Translations under genes and position numbers: made by a program
Source: Capitulum mitella
Lineage: Eukaryota > Arthropoda > Thecostraca > Pollicipedomorpha > Pollicipedidae
Direction: 5' to 3'
DNA: 64,000 nucleotides
Assembly (NCBI GenBank): GCA_030062745.1
Contig: CP099846.1
Span: 26,619,201-26,683,200 of the forward strand
Shown: in pieces, positions 1-64,000 of the stretch
How the letters are laid out: every line of letters begins with the position of its first letter
Numbering within the stretch: the first letter of the stretch is position 1
The notes under the pieces: model-generated
Databases searched by the model: none
Told to the model about the DNA's origin: nothing
The model's input: the letters and a program-made list of their open reading frames with translations, nothing else

Positions 1-1259
1 AGTCACACGACTTACCCTACGCAAAATGCGTTGCGCCAGCTATCTATCCTCTCTCACACCGACTGCGTCTCAAGGCGAGGACAGAGAAGCCCTAGATCAA
101 TCAAGACCAAAACAAAAGTCGCCATTCAATCTGCCGCACAAGCATACTGCATTTGTCACCATCAGAGCTTCCAATCCTAAGGAGTTCCTTTCCGTATGAC
201 AAAAATAGGTGGGAAAACCATATGGTCGTCTTCGGCACACCTGTCTCCAAAGCGATTATGCGATACGCTGGCCTTCACCGGATCCATCGAGTATTTGATC
301 CCGCCATCCACGTGATAAACGCAACAAGATAAATATTTGCCAAACGCGTTTACAATGCACAAGCAATTAAAGATGTGAATATTGAGTTCCGGACCAAGAT
401 AAATATTTGCCAAACTCGTTTACAACGCACAAGCAATGAAAGGTGTGAATATTGAGTTCCGGACCATCGCTAGACCTGCAGCCTCGTTATGATTCCAGGG
501 CCGCAGGCATGGACAGGAATTGGGCACGACAGGGGGAATAACTCCCACTTTTTGGGCAGTGTGAGATTTTCCTTCGCCCCTGGCCGCCGGGGCAGGGGAA
601 TAAATAACTGGGCCGGCGGGGAGGGGGACGAGAGTTAGACTTTCCAGCATTTGTTTCCAGTTCTGGTCGTAGGTGTTGGCGATGCTTTGTCAGATTTGTA
701 AACAAGACATCATGTTAAATTTGACCAAAGTTAGAGGACACGCACCGCTGTTTCTCTCTCGTTGGCGTCTCGTATTACATGCTTATAGTGAGTGGCGGCG
801 CATCGTATTTCATCATGGGGGAGGCAAAGCAAAATTTCGAGGCCTCTTGATCTTGAGAGGCCTCCTTTCCTACGAGGGGCCCTCATCCCCCAAAACGTCC
901 ATGTTTCACTTCATGGGAGTCGTCTTTCGCCCGACCAGGCGGGGTAACTCCACGATCCACTCGTGCGTTGTGCGAACTCTTGCAGACGCCAAACAAACGT
1001 TAAACTCGGCAGGTGCAGCACAGCTTGGTCCCACCGTGAACTCCTGACGTCCACAGCCAGACAGCTGGCCGGAAGCCGAGGCAACCGGCGCCGTGGGCAA
1101 CGGAACCCAAGTCTTATTATGTTACGACTTGACACGAAAATTAAGAAAACCGTTACATCAACTGAGCACATAACGCAATGTTCTTGAGTTAATATACAAC
1201 GACACATAATACAATGATGTGTTTTATATGCTAACATTGTACTGACTGGACCCTAAAAG
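1..1259. other. no gene seen
   Basis: Mixed composition. A ~45-bp segment containing AAGATAAATATTTGCCAAAC occurs twice (about 328 and 395) as a short direct repeat. No supported exon. Confidence 0.4.
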
Positions 1260-1299
1260 CCATTGTGTGGAGGAGCCTACACGAACCAATACAATGTCA

Positions 1300-2060
1300 A
1301 AAATGGAGGACAGCGCAAACAAATCAGCTTCTGCTCTCGGATGGAAGCCCGGCCCGCTAACATGGTCCGAACTCCGTCAGAGGCCTCCCGGATCCATTCC
1401 GCGGGGCCCCTTAAAAACTGTAAGTTCCCAATCGCTGGGTCACTTTTGAGCGTCATTCGCGCAAGGCCCTCTTACGGACGGATGCTGGGGCTCCCCCGAG
1501 ACCTGGACTGGTTTAACGAAGGCCCCCTGGGTCCATTCTATGAGGCCTCTCGAAAAACTGTAGGTTCCTGGGCCCTGTTTTGCTTTTGAGTGATAATCGG
1601 TACGACGTAAGGCGGGGCCTCCTAGCCGGGTTCGAACCCTGGTTCAGTGCAGGCCAGCCCTGTCGATGAAACCTGTGAGGCCCGCTGAAAATTGTGAGGT
1701 CCTGGTCGCTGGACCACATTTGAGTGTAATCGGTAGGAGGTCCTCTCTCGGACCTAAGCCAAGACCCCCTAACAGGGTTTGAACCCCGGTTCAGCGCAGG
1801 AAACTCCGGTTCATTAATTTCGAGGCCCCGAAAATTGAGTCCTGGTCGCTGTACTACCTTTGGATGTAATCAACACGAGGCCACCCATTGGATGGAAGCC
1901 GGGCCCCCTAGCACGATCCGGACTGCGTGTCGAGATAGGCCAGCCAGGTCCATTCCGCGAGGTCCCTTAAAAATTGTAAGTCTGCGGTTTCTGGCCAGTT
2001 TTGGGTCCAGCCTGTTCGAGGCCCCTACCGGAAGAAAGCTGAGGCCCCTAACAAAGTAAG
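1300..2060. repeat. degenerate ~130-160-bp tandem repeat
   Basis: About five diverged units share GGATCCATTCCGCGGGGCC, a CTTAAAAACTGTAAGT segment, CTGGTCGCTGG, TTTGAGTGTAATCGGTA and GATGGAAGCCGGGCCC. Two units contain GGGTTCGAACCCTGG or a variant, resembling a pol III B box. No coding content. Confidence 0.6.
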
Positions 2061-3444
2061 TCTTGGAAGAACACGGACGCCATGTGCCTACTTCCCTGCC
2101 TGCATAGTTGCATTTTTTTCCCCTTTTGGTTTTCAGCGTGTTCGTCGCTTTTGTTCTCATTTTCTTTTCTATTCAGTTTCTTACGACTGCCCCCAAGACC
2201 ATAAATGGGGGCGGGGGTGGGGGCAAAAACATATAAAGTAAACAATAACAAATAACATATAACAAATAACATATAAAAAAACAATAAAGCCCCGGATCAA
2301 TCGCAACTGGGGGGCAGCTTCCCCCCTGCCCCCCGCTTCCGCCGCCCTTGTTTGCAGTGCTAGTGCACATTTAGTTGCCGATCAGCGTGTTCATATTATT
2401 CATGTGGTAACGCGCCTTTCATGCTGAATGTGAATCATTCGCCAGGACGTGAAAGCGAGAGTGAATCATATCTCATGATTCAACATGTGCTCCATGCTTA
2501 CTAATCGTGCGGCGTTCGGTACCCACGACCCATGTTACTGGGGGGTCATAGGCTGTGTGCGCAGTAACGTTTCCGCATAGCGGGCCATCGCCCGGGAAAT
2601 CACGTGACCACACCATCGAAAGTCGTCTCCTGGCGGCATTTTTTGGTGCGGCCAATCCAGTTTTACCCATTGTGATTCAAATCGAGGCATCACCATGACT
2701 TTTTTCGGAGCATGAGCACAGTAACGACTTCTACGGAAAGATCCTATCAGGTTCCTTCAAAGTTAAGCCCACCGGAGGGCTCTCGCACCTTGCATATGGG
2801 GCTGTCATTTCACTAGACGTTCGATCGCCATCGCAACATGCCTTGGCCGGAGTGCTTCATAAGGATGTGACTGTTTGGCCCGCCGACGACGCCTCACTTA
2901 GGCAAGAATCGCGTCACAGCCGGTACAAGGACGTCCCCAAGTATCTTTTCGCGAGGTTATCATCCCTTGCGGCTTTAGAGGGAGATATCCGCTTGCATTT
3001 CTCATGCATCTGTAGCGGTATTGTCTATACCGTCAAAACGGGTGTTTCAGACTTTTCGATCCAGACACTAGTTACCACGCTGTTTCGTGCGCCGTACACG
3101 CTACCCATTGCGAAATGCACCGAGCCTCATCCAGGCACGTTGCCAACATTTTCCTCGGGGGGGGGGGGCAAATGCCAGATTTTGTCACATGCCAGAGGCA
3201 TATGACGAAATTTACAAGAAAAGGCAACAATTTTATGCAATTTATCTCATACTTAATGCACAGAAAAAACACAAAATGTTTGTTTTTGCGACATATATAT
3301 GATCACTATTACGTATTCATGCCGAATCGCCATGTATCTAGTGTAGACCGCTTGGCTCGGGGGGGGGGCATGATCCCATGGTCCCACCTTGACTACGTCC
3401 CTGGCCTCATCCCAAACTAGACCGACCTTCCCGCGGCAGCTCAC
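2061..3444. other. no gene seen
   Basis: Contains A/T-rich short repeats near 2240-2285 (AACAAATAACATATA units) and two poly-G runs near 3158 and 3360. It could be intron of the gene starting at 3515, but no exon is recognised. Confidence 0.4.
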
Positions 3445-3515
3445 CTGTTCTTGCGGTGTTTGGTGGCGCGCGTGAGCCGCGCCTGCAGCTCGTCCAAAGA
3501 AGACCGCCGCGACAT
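3445..3515 (-). CDS. possible first coding exon of an unrecognised gene
   Basis: On the minus strand an ATG at 3515-3513, with G at -3, opens MSRRSSLDELQARLTRATKH RKN and reaches a good GTGAGC donor after 71 nt (phase 2). It lies in a CpG-rich block, as expected for a promoter-proximal exon, and is 3.7 kb past the WDR7 stop on the same strand. The peptide is helical and basic. I do not recognise the gene and found no second exon in the remaining 3.4 kb, so the gene would run off the left edge. A chance GC-rich ORF is possible. Confidence 0.35.
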
Positions 3516-3844
3516 GGCTGCAGCCTCCTCCGCCACGGACACGCGCGCACGAGCGGACGCGCCGTCCGGGCCGGGCGCCGCACACCCGCGGCCACTGACG
3601 GCCGGCCCCGCCGGCGGCGCGACACCGCCACCTGGCGCCGGCCGGCCCGCGGCGGGCACGCCGGCTGCGGCCGTGCCGCGCACGCCGCCACCTGTGTCGG
3701 GACGTGCCGGAGCCGGCCAGCCGCTGTGGAGGGACCTTGGGTCGCACTGGCCGCTGTGGCGCAGGAGCGGGGCAGAAGGGCGAACGCCTCGGCGGCTGCA
3801 GGGTTGCAGTTGCGCTGGCGGCCGGCCGGAGGTCGCCGGGTGCC

Positions 3845-4195
3845 GTGACGGCCGGCTAGAAGCCACCAGCAGCTTTGTCAGCTCACCGGATGCTGACAGC
3901 AGCTGTGACGGCCGGATGTAAGTCACCAACTGCCGCTGCCGCCACCCGTCGTGCCGTTCGGGTCGGCTCGGCGAGCATATGCGGCCGGCTCATATCTGGC
4001 CGTCCTTATCGGTGACGGAGAGTCAGGCGCCACCAACCATACGGTTCTCCTCCCCCCCCCCCCCACCACCGTCGGTTGGTTGGTTGGTTATTGGGGCTTA
4101 GGGGCGCACCGACTGCAGGGTCATTCGGCGCCCAACCCCACCACCGTCCGCCCAGCTGGCGGACACTCATCTCCGCCTGCATCCTGTTCACGCAC
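3845..4195. repeat. dispersed repeat, left copy
   Basis: Shares an ordered series of blocks with 11451-11711: GTGACGGCCGG, GTCACCAACTGCCG, GCCGGCTCATATCTGG, ATCGGTGACGG and GACACTCATCTCCGCCTGCA. It carries an internal C run absent from the other copy. Family unknown. Confidence 0.65.
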
Positions 4196-5394
4196 AAGCA
4201 CACAAACACGTGCCGCGACCGGCCAGATACCCGCAGAGTCACGCGCCCTCAGTGCCACAAACACATGCAGGCACGGCCTCGCCGTAGGGGTCACGCGCCC
4301 GTGCAGGCCCGAACACAGCTTTGCCAGGCGCGGGACTGTGTTTTCCACGGTGGGACGGGCGTCGCTTTCGTTTTTTTTGTTTTTTTTTTTGCTCGATAGG
4401 GAAGAACAAATTCCCGGACCGGCTGGGACAGCCTACCAAATAAGGCCACCAAACCTTCTTTGGAACATACGTTCGTGACTTCAGACTGTCCGGACCAAGC
4501 CGAATTAATAGGCGAAGCCTTGGCCTTCTGAGTCGGAACCAAGACATACCAGAAAGCAGGAACGCGACATAACGTTGCGAGGCGTAATGTGCAGCAGACG
4601 GCGTGAATGCACCGTTCGTGCGATATGTTATTGTGCACGACCATAATGCCGGAAAAACAAAATAAAAGCCTGTCTTTATAATCCTAGTCTTACCTCGAGT
4701 AAAAGAACGTGAACGCCTGGGCCCCGTGGTGGTGGCACTCATGTCAGACGAACAGCTGTGCATCTGTAAGCACAGGCGCTGTACGCCCAAGACGCCACGG
4801 ACGTGTTACCGCGGAAAAGCAGGAAGAGCGTCACGGATGTCATATCGTGAATAGCAATTTTTGCGATCGGTTTTTATCTGTAATCCATGTTTCGCGCGGC
4901 CGCGCCGGAAAACCGGAGTCATGCCGTCTTCCGTTACTTAACCGCGCGAATGACTGTTTAAATTCCTGCCCCGGCCGTTGGCGTCATGGCAGCTGCTAAA
5001 TCAGCACTGCACTCCTTTTGAGGATCTGGGGAATTTGTTTAGATTTCTTGTCGACCATCAGGGCCATGGCCATGACGGTCCTGACGTCAAGAGGGTGCTG
5101 ATTTTGCAATCCGCCCAGCAAACACTGACCATGTATGAATGGCGAAGTGCTGCGGCTTTAAAACGTGATCAAAGTGGGGTAACGGTGACAATGGTGGCTG
5201 GGAAAAGCCAAAGTTTTCACAATATCATTAGTAGAACAATCCAGTGACAGCTCAGAATACGAAAAACTGATGCAGAAAGACAACGGAAAATACAGTCACT
5301 GAAAATGGTCGCGAGCTTTCCGACATCACCAGCACTCCCTTGTAATCTGTTACCCAGTACTGCAACAGCTGCCAAGCCTAACAACTGGCAGCCG

Positions 5395-6720
5395 TGTGCC
5401 GCCGAAAGCTCCGCCATCCACACACCCATCAACCCGTCGACACATCAATCCGTCATCGGTCGGTAACTGCCGTCTCGTTCCGCAGGTCGCCTCCGCCCAA
5501 AACACGCCGTTCATCAGCGGCGTTCGGCCGGCGCGTAGGGCGGCCCGCCGCCTGGACCGTGCGCTCCCCCTCCCCCTCCGCCGGGCGTCTGCCGCGCCGC
5601 CGCGTCAGCTGACGCGACGCACTTGCGCGCCGCCGCCGCCGGCCGATCGACCGCAAACAGCTGCGTCCTCCGCTGGCCGTGTATTGTGAACACCCGAGGA
5701 CACGCCGCCACGCCGCCGGCCGACGGCCACTCTCGGCCCCCACGCACACTCGCATAGGCACGCGCGCATGGTAACGGTTTGTTCGGGCGCCGGTCTCCAT
5801 CGGACGCGGCCGGCGCCGGAGCTGCCGCTGGGCCGGCCGCCGGAAGCCACCGGGACCGCCACCGCCGGCGCGAGCGGCAACGGCGACGACGTGCCGCGAT
5901 AATAAACAAACTCAAAATACCGCCGACAGCCGGCCGACCGCCGCCCCCCCCCGGACCCAGGGGGGGCTCGATGGGCTTCGAGGGGCTTCGATGCTCAAGG
6001 GTCAGACGGCGCTTCTACCGGCATGACACGAGAGGGTGGCGTGCTCTTAGACAGCGCGCCGCCGCGGAGGAGGTCTCGGTGCAGCCGTGGCCAGCGCGGC
6101 AGTCGGCCGGCCGCGAAGGTCCCGGCCGCCGCCGCCGGCTGACGGGGACGGTCCTGCGACCAATCCGCGCCGCCGCTGACCGGCCCGACCCGGCGCCCGC
6201 CCCGCCCAGCCACCGCCCGGACGGCGGGGTCGCCTCCGCGCCGCGGGCCGCCGGCGGCCGACGCCGCGCCCCGTCCACGCCGCGTCGCTCACTACCACAC
6301 CACTGCTGTCTCTCTCCGACACTGCGAGCCGCGGACTGCCGGCGCAGCGGCCGCCGGGGGCGACCCGCGCCCGGCCGGGCGGCCCGGCCGACGCCCCAGC
6401 ACGCGCCCTTATTGCTGGCCGGCGTCGGCGGCCCGCGCGGCACCGGCATTGCACGTCGGAGAGAGGAGAGGGAAGCTGCACAGAGAGGAGCCAGGCGTCG
6501 GCGCGCCTGGTCGCCGCCGCCAGTCCACCTGGCTCCAGGCGCCGCGTTTTCTCGCCGGCGCGCACACACATCTACAAACCAGTACAAAAGGAATGGTCTA
6601 CACAGCCGCGCGGCCGGCCGGCCCGGCACGCGACGCCGGGGGAGCTAGCCCGCCCTGCCGGCCGGCCCGCCACGGTCACGAACGCCACCGAACACGGCCA
6701 CAAAACGCACACCACCGCCT
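5395..6720. other. CpG-rich block without a supported gene
   Basis: Very GC- and CpG-rich with long open frames on both strands in several frames, as expected from composition alone. It lies between the WDR7 stop and the possible exon at 3445-3515, so it could be part of a promoter region. Confidence 0.5.
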
Positions 6721-6999
6721 ATGACACAGACCCTGCACGTTAGGTAAAGCTGGATCATTGCGTATGCACCATCGTTACTACACGACACTAGTGCCAAGGA
6801 GAGTCCGTAATCAGTATACTTGTATGTATGCACAATCACAAAATCACAAACGCGACACAGTCTAGAGGAATGACGAGCTAGAATATATTGGCGCTTGACA
6901 CCGCCCACGGTTCAATGGCAATCATGGGATTTCGGCGCATACCAATGTCTTTACGCTGGCCGGGCCGCCCAACCACACGCATGTGACTCATTAGACACT

Positions 7000-7215
7000 T
7001 CCAATGCTCGTCAGTGGTCCAAACCTCGGACACTGTCAGAGTGATCATCAGTGGGTCCACGCCTTCAGACACCGTCCCAGTGCTCGTCAGTGGATCCACA
7101 CCTCGGACACTGTCCCAGCGTCCGTCAGTAGGTCCACACCTCTCACTGTTTCAGTGACCGTCAGTGGGTCCACGTCCCAGACGCTGCCCCAGCGCTGTCG
7201 CCAGGCCCACACCTC
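7000..7215. repeat. degenerate ~43-bp tandem repeat 3' of the WDR7 stop
   Basis: Units containing GTCAGTGGGTCCACACCTC and GGACACTGTCCCAGTG recur about five times, running up to the WDR7 stop codon. It probably lies in the 3' UTR or just beyond. Confidence 0.65.
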
Positions 7216-7226
7216 TCCGGCGGCGC

Positions 7227-63536
<56,310 letters not shown>

Positions 63537-64000
63537 CTGAAGCAAATGAAGGCAATCACATAGCTCGCTCACTGAAACAAAATGTGAGGGACACGCATTA
63601 CAAAAGACTAACACAGTCAAGCCAAAAATGCTGAACATCAGATGACATCCCATCAACTTTTATGTCTCCGCCAAAAAGTTCAAGCAAACAGATAAGTACA
63701 GAACTAATGGTCCAAAATGGCAGTCGGATAAAAGACCATGAAAGAAGTAGAGCATACTTCTCCAGAAAACATCGACCAGATTTAAATAATAAGGCGCATA
63801 ACCAAATGCAACAAGAACTATCGTTAACGCCTTTTCGTATTAACGTACTTTTCCACTCAAAACATAACCTGAAATTCCTGTAATTCCATAAATAATTCCA
63901 TATCACCGTCTAGATTGCCATAACATAATTCGAAGCTCAGGTTCCATGAACTTTTAGCTTCCTATGCAAAACATCTGCATATTCAACCCAAGACGACCCA
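63537..64000 (-). other. WDR7 5' intron, to the window edge
   Basis: Begins upstream of the TTCAG acceptor of window exon 1. AT-richer, no further exon recognised. Confidence 0.5.

Noticed and set aside
1620-1660. tRNA gene suggested by the GGGTTCGAACCCTGG B-box-like sequence
   Set aside because: No flanking cloverleaf, anticodon arm or acceptor stem could be made. Treated as part of a tandem repeat.
5779-6648. 289-codon Arg/Pro/Ala-rich ORF and long overlapping frames on both strands
   Set aside because: Stops are rare in such GC-rich DNA. There are no domains and no splice or codon signal favouring one frame.

Overview
This is eukaryotic DNA, almost certainly arthropod and probably a crustacean. 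The evidence is spliced genes with GT/AG introns, RR-type chitin-binding cuticle protein genes, a DEG/ENaC channel gene, GC-rich CpG-dense blocks, many mono- and minisatellites, and small TTAA-flanked inverted-repeat elements. I cannot fix the species; a barnacle-like crustacean is only a guess.

The backbone is one very long minus-strand gene, a WDR7 (Rabconnectin-3 beta) orthologue, running from 63536 down to a stop codon at 7227-7229. I could place 30 coding exons. Every junction keeps phase, and together they give 1461 residues in the expected family order from near the N-terminus to the C-terminus. Only the first exon or exons (about 50 residues by comparison with vertebrate WDR7) lie beyond the right edge.

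Between the 18th and 19th of these exons is a 34.9-kb intron (15379-50256). Nested in it, on the opposite strand, are three almost identical RR-1 cuticle protein genes (22.8, 29.0 and 40.8 kb), a broken kinesin-3 (KIF28P/KLP-6-like) fragment (33.9-39.8 kb), and an intronless, very GC-rich DEG/ENaC-type channel ORF (46.3-47.7 kb). The cuticle copies form a mosaic. Copies 1 and 2 share exon 2 and about 2.8 kb of 3' flank. Copies 2 and 3 share about 0.9 kb of 5' flank. Five copies of a ~1.2-kb element bounded by TTAA and inverted CCCTATTCCCGG termini (a probable non-autonomous piggyBac-like element) lie around them. One of these, 32423-33618, looks chimeric and marks a duplication breakpoint.

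At several WDR7 exons the exon edge and its splice site have been copied into a tandem repeat in the adjacent intron. The clearest case is an 81-bp unit at 55388-55660. It is a multiple of three, stays open, and carries an acceptor-like AG in each of the two complete upstream units, so in-frame alternative acceptors are possible. A 52-bp minisatellite at 14233-14835 does the same at another exon.

Left of WDR7 is a GC-rich spacer with CpG-island character. It contains a possible first coding exon (3445-3515, minus strand) of an unrecognised gene running off the left edge, and a degenerate tandem repeat at about 1.3-2.06 kb. WDR7 acts in V-ATPase assembly, the cuticle genes in exoskeleton, and the channel at the membrane; nothing suggests that they act together, and their shared location looks like a product of duplication and nesting.
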